DNA from: Pseudoduganella dura
GTDB lineage: Bacteria; Pseudomonadota; Gammaproteobacteria; Burkholderiales; Burkholderiaceae_D
Assembly: GCF_009727155.1 (NCBI RefSeq)
Contig: NZ_WNWM01000002.1
Span: 3,782,001-3,846,000, forward strand
Direction of reading: 5' to 3'
Length of the DNA: 64,000 nt
Shown: positions 21,683 to 30,401 of the stretch, piece by piece
Numbering within the stretch: the stretch's first letter is position 1
Layout: the number at the start of each line of letters is the position of its first letter
Position numbers and translations under genes: made by a program
Notes under the pieces: generated by a model
Databases searched by the model: none
Seen by the model: only the letters and a program-made list of their open reading frames with translations
What the model was told of the DNA's origin: nothing

Positions 21683-23262
21683 TACTTCAGCACCAGCTCG
21701 CCGTCGACGACGCGCGGGATGCCCAGCGAGTTGGCGCTGTCCAGCGCGGCCGGCAGCAGCTCGGCCGGCACGTCCTGGTACGAAACCGGCCGCAGGAAGC
21801 GGTCGATCGCGGAGGCGCCCACCGAGGTGGAGCGGCTGTCGGACGTGGACGGGAACGGGCCGCCGTGCACCATCGCGTGCGACACTTCCACGCCGGTGCC
21901 GAAGCCGTTGAACAGGATGCGGCCGGCCTTGCGTTCCAGCGTCGGCAGCAGTTTTTTCGCCACGGCGATGTCGTTGCCCGTAGCGTGCACGGCGGCGGTC
22001 AGCTGACCTTCGACGTGTTCTGCTACCGCTACCAGCTGGGCTTCGTCTTTCACCCGGATCAGCAGCGACGTCGGGCCAAAGATCTCGCCTTCCAGTTCCG
22101 GCTTGGCCAGGAAATGTTCACCCGAGGTTTCGTACAGTGCAGCAACCGCGCCGCACGGCACTTCGCTCGTCTTGCCCTGGGCGATCAGCGACACGCCTTC
22201 GATGCCCGCCAGTTGTGCCACGCCCTTGTTGTACGCGGAGTGGATGCCCGGGGTCAGCATCGTGGCGGCGCCTTTGGCTGCCAGCGCAACCTTGGTGCCT
22301 TCCAGGAACTTGTCCAGTGCCGGCGAATCGATCGCGATCAACAGGCCCGGGTTGGTGCAGAACTGGCCTGCGCCCAGCGTCAGCGAATCGGCGAATTGCT
22401 GTGGCAGCTTTTCGTTCGACGCCAGCGCGCCTTCCAGGAAGAATACCGGGTTGATCGAGCTCATCTCTGCATACACAGGGATCGGCTCTTCGCGCGCTGC
22501 CGCGGTTTTCATCAGTGCCACGCCGCCGGCGCGCGAACCGGTGAAGCCCACCGCCTTGATGGCCGGATTGCTCACCAGGTTCTGGCCGATCGTCTGGCCC
22601 GAACCGATCAGCATCGAGAACACGCCTTCAGGCATGTCGCACTCGATGGCGGCCTGCTGCACGGCCTTCGCCACCAGCTCGGACGTGCCCAGGTGGGCCG
22701 AGTGCGCCTTGACGATCACCGGGCAGCCTGCGGCCAGCGCGGACGCGGTGTCGCCACCGGCCACGGAGAACGCCAGCGGGAAGTTGCTGGCGCCAAACAC
22801 GGCAACCGGGCCCAGGCCGATCTTGCGCAGGCGGATGTCCGAACGCGGTGCCGGTGCGCGGTCCGGCAGCGCCGAGTCCAGCGTGGCGCTCAGGTAGCGG
22901 CCGTCACGCACGACTTTTGCGAACAGGCGCAGCTGATTGCAGGTGCGGCCACGCTCGCCTTCCAGGCGGGCCTGCGGCAGACCCGTTTCCTGCATCGCAC
23001 GTTCGATCAGGGTCGCGCCCAGGTCGGTAATGCGGTCGGCGATCGTTTCCAGGAACTTGGCGCGCTGTTCCGGCGTCGTTTCGCGGTAGCGATCGAACGC
23101 CTCGTCCGCCAGCTTGCAGGCCAGGTCCAGCTCGGCCTGGGAAGCCAGGCCGAAAGCCGGTTCGATCTGCTCGTTGCGAGACGGATCGATGGCCTTGACG
23201 GAGCCTTCCTTGCCGCTCACGGTCGAGCGGCCAATGATCATTTCACCTTTAATCTGCTGCAT
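21682..23262 (-). CDS. Alpha-ketoglutaric semialdehyde (2,5-dioxovalerate) dehydrogenase
   Basis: Oxidises 2,5-dioxopentanoate to 2-oxoglutarate with NAD(P)+, the final step of aldarate and oxidative pentose catabolism. The 526-residue length and sequence fit the type found next to KdgD. A Rossmann region [20 protein letters not shown] lies near residue 150, followed by [15 protein letters not shown] and [10 protein letters not shown]. The catalytic Glu is in YAEMSSINP near residue 264 and the catalytic Cys in [10 protein letters not shown] near 300. It is the middle gene of a three-gene operon: 11 bases after kdgD and overlapping the lactonase start. Confidence 0.95.
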   Translation of the reverse strand: MQQIKGEMIIGRSTVSGKEGSVKAIDPSRNEQIEPAFGLASQAELDLACKLADEAFDRYRETTPEQRAKFLETIADRITDLGATLIERAMQETGLPQARLEGERGRTCNQLRLFAKVVRDGRYLSATLDSALPDRAPAPRSDIRLRKIGLGPVAVFGASNFPLAFSVAGGDTASALAAGCPVIVKAHSAHLGTSELVAKAVQQAAIECDMPEGVFSMLIGSGQTIGQNLVSNPAIKAVGFTGSRAGGVALMKTAAAREEPIPVYAEMSSINPVFFLEGALASNEKLPQQFADSLTLGAGQFCTNPGLLIAIDSPALDKFLEGTKVALAAKGAATMLTPGIHSAYNKGVAQLAGIEGVSLIAQGKTSEVPCGAVAALYETSGEHFLAKPELEGEIFGPTSLLIRVKDEAQLVAVAEHVEGQLTAAVHATGNDIAVAKKLLPTLERKAGRILFNGFGTGVEVSHAMVHGGPFPSTSDSRSTSVGASAIDRFLRPVSYQDVPAELLPAALDSANSLGIPRVVDGELVLK

Positions 23263-23273
23263 GTATTCTCCTT

Positions 23274-24185
23274 TTACTGCGGGCCCTGGGCACGCATCAG
23301 TTTTTCCAGCATCGCGACTTCTTCTTCATTCAGGTCGGTCAGCGGTGCACGCACCGGACCGGCATCGTAGCCTGCAATCTTCGCACCAGCCTTCACGATC
23401 GAGACGGCGTAGCCGGCCTTGCGGTTGCGGATGGCCAGGTACGGCAGGAAGAATTCGTCGATCAGACGGTTCTGGGTCTCGCGGTCGTCGTTGGCGACAG
23501 CGTGGTAGAAGTCCATCGCCAGCTTCGGCATGAAGTTGAAGACAGCGGACGAGTATACAGGGACTCCGAGAGCTTTGTACGCGGCCGCATAAATCTCCGC
23601 GGTCGGCAGGCCGCCCAGGTAGCTGAAGCGGTCGCCCAGACGGCGCCAGATCGACATCATCAGTTCGATGTCGCCGATGCCGTCCTTGAAGCCGATCAGG
23701 TTCGGGTTGCGGTCAGCCAGCTTTTCCAGCGAATCGGCGGTCAGGCGGCAGGCGCCGCGGTTGTACACGACCACGCCGAAATCGACGGATTTGCAGACTT
23801 CTTCCACGTGGCGCACCAAGCCGTCCTGGCTGGCTTCGGTCAGGTAGTGCGGCAGCAGCAGGATGCCTTGCGCGCCGACTTTTTCCGCTTCCTGTGCGTA
23901 GGCGATCGCCTGACGGGTCGGGCCACCGGCACCGGCCAGGATCGGCACCACGCCGCGGCAGGTGTCGACGGCGGTCTTGATGACGTCGGTGTATTCGTTC
24001 GGGGTCAGCGAGAAGAACTCACCCGTGCCGCCGGCGGCGAACAGGGCGGTTGCGCCGTATGGAGCCAGCCATTCCAGGCGCTTCGCGTACGTATCCGCGC
24101 GGAAGTTGCCTTCCTGGTCGAAGTCGGTGACCGGGAACGACAGCAGGCCATGGTTCAGGACTTTCTGGATTTCTAACGGTTGCAT
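23274..24185 (-). CDS. kdgD: 5-dehydro-4-deoxyglucarate dehydratase
   Basis: Converts 5-keto-4-deoxyglucarate to 2,5-dioxopentanoate with loss of water and CO2. It belongs to the DHDPS/NAL TIM-barrel superfamily and has 303 residues. Visible motifs are [16 protein letters not shown] at the N-terminus, [16 protein letters not shown] near residue 48, the conserved YNRGACRL with the base Tyr near 143, and IGFKDGIGD with the Schiff-base Lys near 170. Start 24185 begins the conserved part; the open frame extends 20 codons further into the operator region, which rules that extension out. First gene of the operon with the dehydrogenase and lactonase. Its promoter overlaps operator site B. Confidence 0.95.
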   Translation of the reverse strand: MQPLEIQKVLNHGLLSFPVTDFDQEGNFRADTYAKRLEWLAPYGATALFAAGGTGEFFSLTPNEYTDVIKTAVDTCRGVVPILAGAGGPTRQAIAYAQEAEKVGAQGILLLPHYLTEASQDGLVRHVEEVCKSVDFGVVVYNRGACRLTADSLEKLADRNPNLIGFKDGIGDIELMMSIWRRLGDRFSYLGGLPTAEIYAAAYKALGVPVYSSAVFNFMPKLAMDFYHAVANDDRETQNRLIDEFFLPYLAIRNRKAGYAVSIVKAGAKIAGYDAGPVRAPLTDLNEEEVAMLEKLMRAQGPQ

Positions 24186-24247
24186 ATCTGTCTCGCTTCT
24201 TGATAAGTGGAACAACAGGTGAAGGGGCTTGTGATGGCGAACCATCG

Positions 24248-24265
24248 TTGTATGACATCGTACAA
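24248..24265. promoter_or_regulatory. GntR/FadR-type operator (site B) in front of kdgD
   Basis: TTGTATGACATCGTACAA, read in reverse TTGTACGATGTCATACAA, one base different from site A at 15217-15234. It covers the -10 box of the kdgD promoter in the same relative position as site A covers that of the transporter promoter. Confidence 0.78.
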
Positions 24266-24285
24266 CTATATCAAAGCCGGAGCAA
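24257..24285 (-). promoter_or_regulatory. Promoter of the kdgD operon
   Basis: On the minus strand: TTGCTC (24285-24280), a 17-base spacer and TACGAT (24262-24257). This is the same core layout as the transporter promoter at 15197-15225. Confidence 0.68.
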
Positions 24286-24357
24286 GCATTTTGGTAGCCG
24301 AGCGTTGCGTGGGTAAAACTGTCACCGGGAACATGGCCCCAAGTTTGGGAAATATTT

Positions 24358-24388
24358 CCTGAAACCGGGGTCTGACCCCGGTTTCAGG
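24358..24388. repeat. Perfect 15-bp inverted repeat (REP-like palindrome)
   Basis: Arms CCTGAAACCGGGGTC and its exact complement, separated by a single T. It lies between the end of the GntR gene and the kdgD promoter. No T run follows it on either strand, so it is more like a REP element than a terminator, although it could stabilise or attenuate transcripts from the GntR gene. Confidence 0.75.
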
Positions 24389-24493
24389 CAACTAAAACCG
24401 GGGCCGGAAGAGGGCCTGAAGGCTCTCTCCATTGCGCAGGTACGAAGCTGCGCGCCGCGAAATACCTGCTCCACCCCCCGGTTGGGGCAATGT

Positions 24494-25228
24494 TCAGCCG
24501 CCGGCGCTTTCTTCCTGCGCCTTGCGCAGCCGTTCGCGGCTGTTGGAGAGGTGGGTGCGCATCGCGGCGCGGGCGCCTTCCGGGTCCCGGCGCTCGATGG
24601 CATGGAAGATGTCTTCGTGTTCGCGGTTCACGCGCTGCAGGTAGGCCGACGGCTCGTCGTGCGCCAGCTGCGCCGAATTGACGCGGGCGCGCGGGATGAT
24701 GGTGGTGCCCAGGTGCGTGAGGATGTCGACGAAGTAGCGGTTGCCCGTGGCCTGGGCGATCAGCATGTGGAACTGCACGTCCGCCTCGACCGAGCCGCCC
24801 TGCAGGATGCGCTGCAACGCTTCGCCCATCTCGCGCGACTGCTCTTCGGTGCGGCGCGCGGCGGCCAGCCAGGCGGCTTCCGTTTCCAGGCTGATGCGCA
24901 GTTCCAGGATCGCCAGCACATCTTCGATCGTGCGGATCGTATCCGGCGAAATCAGCAGCCCCGGCGCCGGCGGTTCCAGCACGAAGGTGCCGATGCCATG
25001 CCGCGTTTCCACCAGCCCGGCCGCCTGCAGGTGCGAGATCGCCTCGCGCACCACGGTGCGGCTTACGCCGTGCAGTTCCATGATCACCGATTCCGTGGGC
25101 AGTTTTTCGCCCGGCTTCAGCACGCCTTCCCGGATGCTCGCGCCAATGCTTTCCACCACGCCCTGGGCAAGGTTGCGGTGGCGCTTTTTCGGCGCGGCGG
25201 TTGTGGCGATCGTGTCGGTCATGCGCAT
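24494..25228 (-). CDS. FadR-subfamily GntR regulator of the sugar-acid regulon
   Basis: A 244-residue repressor with an N-terminal winged helix (GEKLPTESVIMELHGVSRTV, then REAISHLQAAGLVETRHGIGTFV) and an all-helical FCD ligand domain. In the FCD domain the metal-binding residues D, H, H and H fit DVQFHMLIAQATGN, HLGTTIIPRAR and NREHEDIFHAIERRD. FCD domains sense organic acids, and FadR-type regulators of glucarate, galactarate and hexuronate genes are known in beta-proteobacteria. Start 25228 (MRMTDT) has GAGGA seven bases upstream; the longer frame to 25336 would cross its own promoter. Near-identical palindromes before kdgD and the transporter are its probable targets, with a degenerate copy before this gene. 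Confidence 0.92.
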   Translation of the reverse strand: MRMTDTIATTAAPKKRHRNLAQGVVESIGASIREGVLKPGEKLPTESVIMELHGVSRTVVREAISHLQAAGLVETRHGIGTFVLEPPAPGLLISPDTIRTIEDVLAILELRISLETEAAWLAAARRTEEQSREMGEALQRILQGGSVEADVQFHMLIAQATGNRYFVDILTHLGTTIIPRARVNSAQLAHDEPSAYLQRVNREHEDIFHAIERRDPEGARAAMRTHLSNSRERLRKAQEESAGG

Positions 25229-25281
25229 GGTAATCCTCGAGAAGTGCCGATTATACCAGCACGCGGCGGTGCGCCTCCCGG

Positions 25282-25300
25282 TTGTATGATGACTTTGCAA
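25282..25300. promoter_or_regulatory. Degenerate GntR-type operator (site C) before the regulator gene
   Basis: TTGTATGATGACTTTGCAA keeps 11 of 12 bases of one half of sites A/B but has a weak second half that is one base longer. It lies 54 bases before the regulator start, which suggests weak autoregulation. Confidence 0.45.
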
Positions 25301-25399
25301 CGCTGTGCAATTGTCGTGAAATTGTCTTTGTGGCATCGCAACCCGGCATCGGACCGCGATGCGGTGCTACGCTGGCGGCTCGACTACAAGGAGGACTCC

Positions 25400-25639
25400 A
25401 TGAGACATGCCATCCTGGCCGTTGCCTGCCTGCTGACCGCCTGTGCCGCTTCCGAACCCGGCGGGAAGGCCAATACCTTCAACGAAGACAATGCCTACAC
25501 GCCCACCGGCAGCAATATCCCGCGCAAGAAGGTCGAACGGGATGGCAAGACGCTCGTCATGTCGCGCGACGATGCCGCGAAGATGGTCGAGGATGCCCGG
25601 TCGATGGGCAACTCGCTCGGCAGCGGCATCGGCAAATAG
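25400..25639 (+). CDS. Small hypothetical lipoprotein (79 aa)
   Basis: An unrecognised short protein with a lipoprotein signal: MRHAILAVACLLTACAAS, lipobox LTAC with the lipidated Cys at residue 15. The mature part is hydrophilic, with a proline/basic patch (NIPRKKVERDG) and a C-terminal SMGNSLGSGIGK. An AAGGAGG ribosome binding site lies a few bases upstream of the ATG, which fixes the start. It is transcribed divergently from the GntR regulator and is monocistronic. Longer open frames over the same region are antisense to the GntR gene and were rejected. Outer-membrane anchoring is inferred from the lipobox; no function can be assigned. Confidence 0.7.
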   Translation: MRHAILAVACLLTACAASEPGGKANTFNEDNAYTPTGSNIPRKKVERDGKTLVMSRDDAAKMVEDARSMGNSLGSGIGK

Positions 25640-25706
25640 GCGAACTCGCAAACGGCAGCCTACCGTCCCGGCGGTATTGTCAAAAAAACGGTTCCGTTGT
25701 CCGCGG

Positions 25707-25736
25707 CTGATATACTGTACAAAAACACAGTATATT
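25707..25736 (+). promoter_or_regulatory. LexA-controlled promoter
   Basis: CTGATA (25707-25712), an 18-base spacer and TATATT (25731-25736) form a sigma-70 core. The spacer is almost entirely the SOS box at 25713-25732. Confidence 0.6.
25713..25732. promoter_or_regulatory. LexA (SOS) box, 20 bp
   Basis: TACTGT, eight bases (ACAAAAAC), ACAGTA. This has both full half-sites of the TACTGT-N8-ACAGTA consensus bound by LexA in gamma- and beta-proteobacteria. It ends 19 bases before the start codon of the next gene. Confidence 0.8.
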
Positions 25737-25751
25737 TTCTGGTGGGCAAGT

Positions 25752-26117
25752 ATGAGAATCAAGATGGTCAAATTGCGCATGAGTGGCATATCGCTGCCGA
25801 GCCGCGTGCTCGGCGACCGTGCCGCGCCCCGCTTCGGCGACCTGCGCATCCTCGATACGGATGACCAGGGCCTGCACCGCCCCGTCAAGCTGGCCCGGTT
25901 GATGGAACACGATTCCCAGGTGATCCGCGAAACGCTGATCGAACCCCGCATCCTGTGGTGCGGCGATAACCGCTTCACGCTCACCGGCTTCGAACGCATC
26001 CGTAACCGCCATGGCGAAACGATCGAATACGCGCAATCGTGGCTGTGCGAGATCGACACCTCTCTCCCCGACTCCCGGCCCGATACCTTGCGCGCCGTGC
26101 CTTACAAGGACCGCTGA
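25752..26117 (+). CDS. Conserved-looking hypothetical protein under an SOS box (121 aa)
   Basis: I do not recognise the family. The product starts MRIKMVKLRMSGISLPSRV and is soluble, with no signal peptide or membrane segment. A hydrophobic core pattern occurs around EPRILWCGDNRFTLTGFERI (residues 74-93), followed by WLCEIDTS near residue 97, and the N-terminal 15 residues are basic. The start is fixed by the promoter and LexA box immediately upstream; the frame is open further upstream but through that promoter. Placement directly behind a consensus LexA box predicts induction by DNA damage. No DNA-repair motif is visible, so its role in the SOS response is unknown. Confidence 0.7.
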   Translation: MRIKMVKLRMSGISLPSRVLGDRAAPRFGDLRILDTDDQGLHRPVKLARLMEHDSQVIRETLIEPRILWCGDNRFTLTGFERIRNRHGETIEYAQSWLCEIDTSLPDSRPDTLRAVPYKDR

Positions 26118-26296
26118 TGCAGGGCCGGCGGTTCCGCGGCCGAGTGCCTGCCGGTGCAAGTGATCAGCCCGCTTTTGATTCTGGTTCCGTTGATGTCGTT
26201 TGCCGTTGAGGCATTCCAGTGCCTGGCTGAAGCCGCCTGCCGGCCGCGCCCCCGGCGGCTACCATGGATCGTGAACCGTTGAGCGAAAGGCACACC

Positions 26297-26719
26297 ATGA
26301 CCCCGGAACAGGCATCCAGTATTCTCGAACAGCTGGCACTCGGTACCGATCCGCGCACCGGCGAAACCCTGCGCGAAGGCGACGCCTGCACCGCGCCCGA
26401 AGTGATCCGCGCGCTGTTCATCGCGCGCAGTGCGCTGCGCGACGTGCTGGTGGTGAAACCGGAGCGCGCGCCGCGCCGGGCGCCGGTGATGCGCAATGGC
26501 GTGGTGGTGCCGAACGCGGGCAAGAAGTGGTCCGCGGACGACGCCGACACGCTGCTGCACCAGTTCGAGGCCGGCACGCCGATCGGGCAGATCGCCGCCC
26601 AGCTGGGCCGCACCGATGGCGGCATCGTGTCGCGGCTGGTGCAGGCGGGCGTGCTGCCGGACCGGGAGGCCGGCTATGCGCTGATCAGGCCGGCTTCCAC
26701 GAAGCCCCGGGATGCGTAG
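26297..26719 (+). CDS. Hypothetical protein with a C-terminal Myb/SANT-like HTH (140 aa)
   Basis: Start 26297 (MTPEQASSILEQLALG) has GAAAGG seven bases upstream and is preferred to the ATG at 26264. The N-terminal half looks like a helical regulator-associated region (DPRTGETLREGDACTAPEVIRAL). Residues about 86-125 (KKWSADDADTLLHQFEAGTP, then IGQIAAQLGRTDGGIVSRLV) resemble the short Myb/SANT-type helix-turn-helix often found at the ends of bacterial helicases and nucleases. It may bind DNA or act as an accessory module. It follows the SOS-box gene by 179 bases on the same strand and converges on the LysR gene. Confidence 0.7.
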   Translation: MTPEQASSILEQLALGTDPRTGETLREGDACTAPEVIRALFIARSALRDVLVVKPERAPRRAPVMRNGVVVPNAGKKWSADDADTLLHQFEAGTPIGQIAAQLGRTDGGIVSRLVQAGVLPDREAGYALIRPASTKPRDA

Positions 26720-26761
26720 AACGCCTTGCCGTGCCGTTGCCCGGCCGGCGAGCAGCCGGGC

Positions 26762-27658
26762 TCAATGCCCCGGGGTGGCGAAGTAATCCTGCGCCATCAG
26801 CCTGAGCGCCGTGACGGCCGGGATGGCCTGGTCCGCGCGCCAGGCCATGATCATCTCGGCCGAGATCGCATCGCCCGGGATCGGCCGGAACACCACGCTA
26901 TCGAAATTGAACCGCCTGGCCGATGCCGGCACGATCGCCGCGCCCAGGCCGGCCCTGACCATGGAAATGATGGTGGGCGTCTGGTCGATGTACTGCACGA
27001 AATCGGGCATCACTTTCGCGGACCAGAACAGGCTCATGGTCCGGTCATGGAAGTATTTGCCGTCGTCGGGCGAATGCATGATGAACGGCTGGCGGTCCAG
27101 GCTGGCCAGGTCGATGCTTTCGCAGCCGGCCAGCGCATGCGCCGCCGGGAGCACCACGATCAACGGCTCGACCTCGACCAGGAAGGATTCGAGCTTCTGC
27201 CGCGAGCCGAGCGGGCGCATGATGCCCAGGTCGATCGCATCCGCCGCGAAGGCTTCGATCTGCGCCGCCGACACCAGCTCATGAACCACCACATCGATAT
27301 CCGGTAACGCCCGTTTCGCGGCCGCCAGCAGTTTCGGTACGATCTCATGCCCGGCGGCGCCCGTGAACCCTACCCGCACCCTGCCGGTTTCCCCCTTGCT
27401 GGCCCGCCGCACCGTATTGGCGGCCTGTTCGGCCAGGTTCAGCAGCCGCATCGCATCGACCAGGAATACCTGCCCGGCGGTCGTCGGCTTCACCGAGTGC
27501 TTCGTGCGTTCGAGCAGTTGCACCCCCAGTTCATGTTCGAGCAGCTGGATCTGCCGCGTCAGCGGCGGCTGGGTCATGTTGAGGCGTTCCGCGGCGCGCC
27601 GGAAGTTGAGTTCCGTGGCCACCGTGACGAAACAGCGCAATTGCTTCAGATCGAACAT
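26762..27658 (-). CDS. LysR-family transcriptional regulator
   Basis: A 298-residue regulator. The winged HTH is at residues 3-60 (LKQLRCFVTVATELNFRRAA, then ERLNMTQPPLTRQIQLLEHE). The periplasmic-binding-like effector domain fills residues 90-298 (VRVGFTGAAGHEIVPKLL near 93). AGGAGG sits just before the ATG. It is divergent from a 2-hydroxyacid dehydrogenase gene followed by an MFS transporter and a porin, the usual arrangement for a LysR activator of a small uptake-and-catabolism operon. The effector is probably a hydroxy or aromatic acid, but that is inferred only from neighbours. Confidence 0.93.
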   Translation of the reverse strand: MFDLKQLRCFVTVATELNFRRAAERLNMTQPPLTRQIQLLEHELGVQLLERTKHSVKPTTAGQVFLVDAMRLLNLAEQAANTVRRASKGETGRVRVGFTGAAGHEIVPKLLAAAKRALPDIDVVVHELVSAAQIEAFAADAIDLGIMRPLGSRQKLESFLVEVEPLIVVLPAAHALAGCESIDLASLDRQPFIMHSPDDGKYFHDRTMSLFWSAKVMPDFVQYIDQTPTIISMVRAGLGAAIVPASARRFNFDSVVFRPIPGDAISAEMIMAWRADQAIPAVTALRLMAQDYFATPGH

Positions 27659-27696
27659 TCATCCTCCTGCTGCTGGTAAAGCCTGTGTCTCTTGAT

Positions 27697-27720
27697 CCAA
27701 TTAAGGTATCACATAATTGG
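27697..27720. promoter_or_regulatory. Candidate LysR-type binding site
   Basis: CCAATTA, ten bases, TAATTGG: a dyad with the T-N11-A spacing typical of LysR targets. It lies 38 bases upstream of the LysR gene, inside the divergent intergenic region. Confidence 0.5.
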
Positions 27721-27873
27721 CAATGCGCATTGGACCGGCATCACCGACACTTTTATCATCGTCATCGAATTGAGCGGTGAACAACGACTTCCCGCTTCTT
27801 CAGGCGCCATGCGAGCAGCGCATCGCGTTGACCATTTCCACTGCCATGACTGGCCGAACCGAGGAACACATTC

Positions 27874-28827
27874 ATGAAACCTGGCATTTTGCAGCTGAGC
27901 CCCATCCTGATTCCCGCGATCAGCGAGCGCTTGAACGAGCTCTACACCGTGCACCGCCTGTTCGAGCACGAAGACAAGGGTGCCTACGTCCGGGAAATCG
28001 GCGCCACGATCCGCGGCGTCGTGTCCGGCGGGCATACCGGGATCAGCAATGCGTTGATGGACCAGTTGCCGGCCCTGCAGGTGGTGGCGATCAACGGCGT
28101 GGGCACCGATGCCGTCGACCTGGCCTATGCCCGCGAGCGCCGCATCGCCGTGACGGCCACGTTCGGCGCGCTGACCGAGGATGTGGCCGACCTTGCCATC
28201 GGCCTGCTGATCGCGACCTGCCGCGGCATCTGTTCCGGCGACCGCGTGGTGCGCGAAGGCCTGTGGGCGCAGAATCCCCATCCCGGCGCCATTCCGCTGT
28301 CGCGCCGGTTCAGCGGCATGCGCGTCGGCATCGTCGGCATGGGCCGGGTGGGCCGCGCGGTCGCCACGCGGGCCGCCGCGTTCGGGTGCCCGGTCAGCTA
28401 CACGGACCTGCACGCGATGGACGACCTGCCCTGGCGCTTTGTCGCCGATGTGCGGGAACTCGCCCGGGGGAGCGACGCGCTGGTGCTGGCCGCCGCGGCC
28501 GACAAGGCGGAAGGCATCATCGATGCCGCCGTGCTCGACGCGCTCGGCAAGGATGGCTACCTGGTCAATATCGCCCGCGGCAAACTGGTCAACGAACCGG
28601 ACCTGGTCGCCGCCCTGCAGGAAGGCCGCATCGCGGGTGCGGGGCTCGACGTGTTCGTCGACGAACCCAACGTGCCGGCCCCGCTGCGGGCGCTGGACCG
28701 GGTCGTGCTGCAGGCGCACCGCGCCAGCGCCACGGTTGAAACCCGCACCGCGATGGGCGAAATGGTGCTGGCCAGCCTGGCCCAGGCGCTTGCCGGGCAA
28801 CGGCCGGAGAACAGCCTCACCACTTGA
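27874..28827 (+). CDS. D-isomer-specific 2-hydroxyacid dehydrogenase
   Basis: An NAD(P)-dependent enzyme (317 aa) interconverting 2-oxo and D-2-hydroxy acids; the glyoxylate/hydroxypyruvate reductase group is closest by pattern. The NAD motif VGIVGMGRVGRAV is near residue 150. The active-site Arg is in LVNIARGKLVNE near 230, the Glu in GLDVFVDEPNVP near 262, and the His in VVLQAHRASAT near 280. Most relatives have the His in a PHxGS context, and here it is QAHRAS, a modest deviation. GAGGAAC precedes the ATG. It is the first gene of a possible operon with the MFS transporter (139 bases later) and porin, controlled by the divergent LysR regulator. Confidence 0.9.
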   Translation: MKPGILQLSPILIPAISERLNELYTVHRLFEHEDKGAYVREIGATIRGVVSGGHTGISNALMDQLPALQVVAINGVGTDAVDLAYARERRIAVTATFGALTEDVADLAIGLLIATCRGICSGDRVVREGLWAQNPHPGAIPLSRRFSGMRVGIVGMGRVGRAVATRAAAFGCPVSYTDLHAMDDLPWRFVADVRELARGSDALVLAAAADKAEGIIDAAVLDALGKDGYLVNIARGKLVNEPDLVAALQEGRIAGAGLDVFVDEPNVPAPLRALDRVVLQAHRASATVETRTAMGEMVLASLAQALAGQRPENSLTT

Positions 28828-28966
28828 GCACCCGGCGCGCTGCGCCGATGACGTTTCATGCCCGGGAACGCATGCAGGCGCATGCGCGATTCCGGGCGCC
28901 AGTATCCTAACCAGGAAGCGCGGCAGGAGACAAACCGCGCTGCAAGACCATAACAAGGAAACAGCA

Positions 28967-30358
28967 ATGGAACAGGTCAAAGCAATCCGTGACGAGGTGG
29001 ACAGGAAAATCGCGCCGGCCGCGGCGCCGGCCAGGGTGGGCCGTTACCGGTGGGTGGTGCTCGGGCTGATCTTCGTGATCTGGGCGATCGCCTGTGCCGA
29101 CCGCGCCAATCTCGGCATCGCCCTGCCGTACATGAAAAAGGAATACGGCATCAGCAATACCGAAGCCGGCATGATCATCAGCCTTTTCTCGTTCGCCTAC
29201 GGCGTGGTGCAGATCCCGGCCGGCCTGCTCTACAAGCGGCTGAGCAACAAGGTGACGGGGGCGCTGTTCCCCGTTTTCATGATCCTCACATCCGTCTTCA
29301 CGGGGCTGATGGGCACGACGTCGTCGGTATTCCTGCTGAAGTTTTTCCGGATAGGCCTGGGCATTTCGGAGGGCCCGCTGGGCATCGGCTGCACCAACAT
29401 CATCAACCGCTGGTTTCCGGCCAGGGAGAAGGGCACGGCCACCGGACTGTGGCTGACGGCATCAAAGCTCGGGCCCCTGATCGTGCCGTCGGTGTGCGTG
29501 GTCGTGATCGAAGTGTGGGGCTGGCGCGAAATCTTCTATGTGTTCGCCATTCCGGGAATACTGCTGTCGATCCTGTGGATCTTCACGGTGACCAATACCC
29601 CCGAGGAAAGCAGGTTCTGCTCGAAAGCCGAATGCGACTACATCCGCAGCGAGGCGGGGCTGGCGGTCGGCGAGCCTGCATCGTCGGCGGTGCGCAGGCA
29701 ATACAACCTGGCCTGGCTGGACACGCTGATCAGGACCAGGAAGGTTCCGCAGCTGAACACGCTTCGCCATGTCTTTACATCGTGGAACATCCTGGGGGCG
29801 GCCATCGGCTACGGCTGCATGATCGGCATCACCAATATCTTCATGTCGTGGATCCCCACCTACCTGGTCGAAGTGAAAGGCTTCACGTCGATCAAGATGG
29901 GCTTCCTGGCTTCGGCGCCTTTCCTGGGCGCGGTGATGGGCAACCTGCTGGGCGGGCTCGTTTCCGACCGGCTGCTGGGAAAACGGCGCAAGCCGCTGAT
30001 GATGCTCAGCGCCTTCGGCACCATTTTCATGATGCTGGCGCTGGTCAACGCGCCCGACAATGCCGCATACCTGGGCTTTACCCTGTTCATGGCGGGCCTC
30101 ACCGTCAGCGCGGGCTTCGGCGGCTATGCCGTGTACCCGATGGGCCTGGCCAGCAAGGCGAGCTACCCGGTTTCCTTCGGCATCATCAATTCCGTCGGGC
30201 AGGTCGGCGGTGCATGCGCGCCGCTGTTTGCCGGCATGCTGCTCGACACGTACAGCTGGAGCGCCGTCTTCACCTACATGGGGTGCAGCGCGCTGGTTTG
30301 TCTCCTGATCCTGTTCACCATCGTCGAACCGGTGATCGAGCCGGAAAAGTCCGCGTAG
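28967..30358 (+). CDS. MFS transporter, ACS family (organic acid uptake)
   Basis: A 463-residue inner-membrane symporter with 12 predicted helices. YRWVVLGLIFVIWAIACADR and ANLGIALPYMKKEYGISNTE form the family N-terminus, RIGLGISEGPLGIGCTNIIN is the helix-4 signature, and RWFPAREKGTATGLW follows. A short cytoplasmic N-terminal tail precedes helix 1. AAGGAAAC lies seven bases before the ATG. The family carries tartrate, phthalate, hexuronates and similar anions. The neighbouring 2-hydroxyacid dehydrogenase and porin suggest a hydroxy-acid or aromatic-acid substrate, which cannot be named from sequence. Confidence 0.9.
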   Translation: MEQVKAIRDEVDRKIAPAAAPARVGRYRWVVLGLIFVIWAIACADRANLGIALPYMKKEYGISNTEAGMIISLFSFAYGVVQIPAGLLYKRLSNKVTGALFPVFMILTSVFTGLMGTTSSVFLLKFFRIGLGISEGPLGIGCTNIINRWFPAREKGTATGLWLTASKLGPLIVPSVCVVVIEVWGWREIFYVFAIPGILLSILWIFTVTNTPEESRFCSKAECDYIRSEAGLAVGEPASSAVRRQYNLAWLDTLIRTRKVPQLNTLRHVFTSWNILGAAIGYGCMIGITNIFMSWIPTYLVEVKGFTSIKMGFLASAPFLGAVMGNLLGGLVSDRLLGKRRKPLMMLSAFGTIFMMLALVNAPDNAAYLGFTLFMAGLTVSAGFGGYAVYPMGLASKASYPVSFGIINSVGQVGGACAPLFAGMLLDTYSWSAVFTYMGCSALVCLLILFTIVEPVIEPEKSA

Positions 30359-30401
30359 GCGGACACGAGCTCTCATCACGCCAAAAAACACCAACGAAAC
30401 G

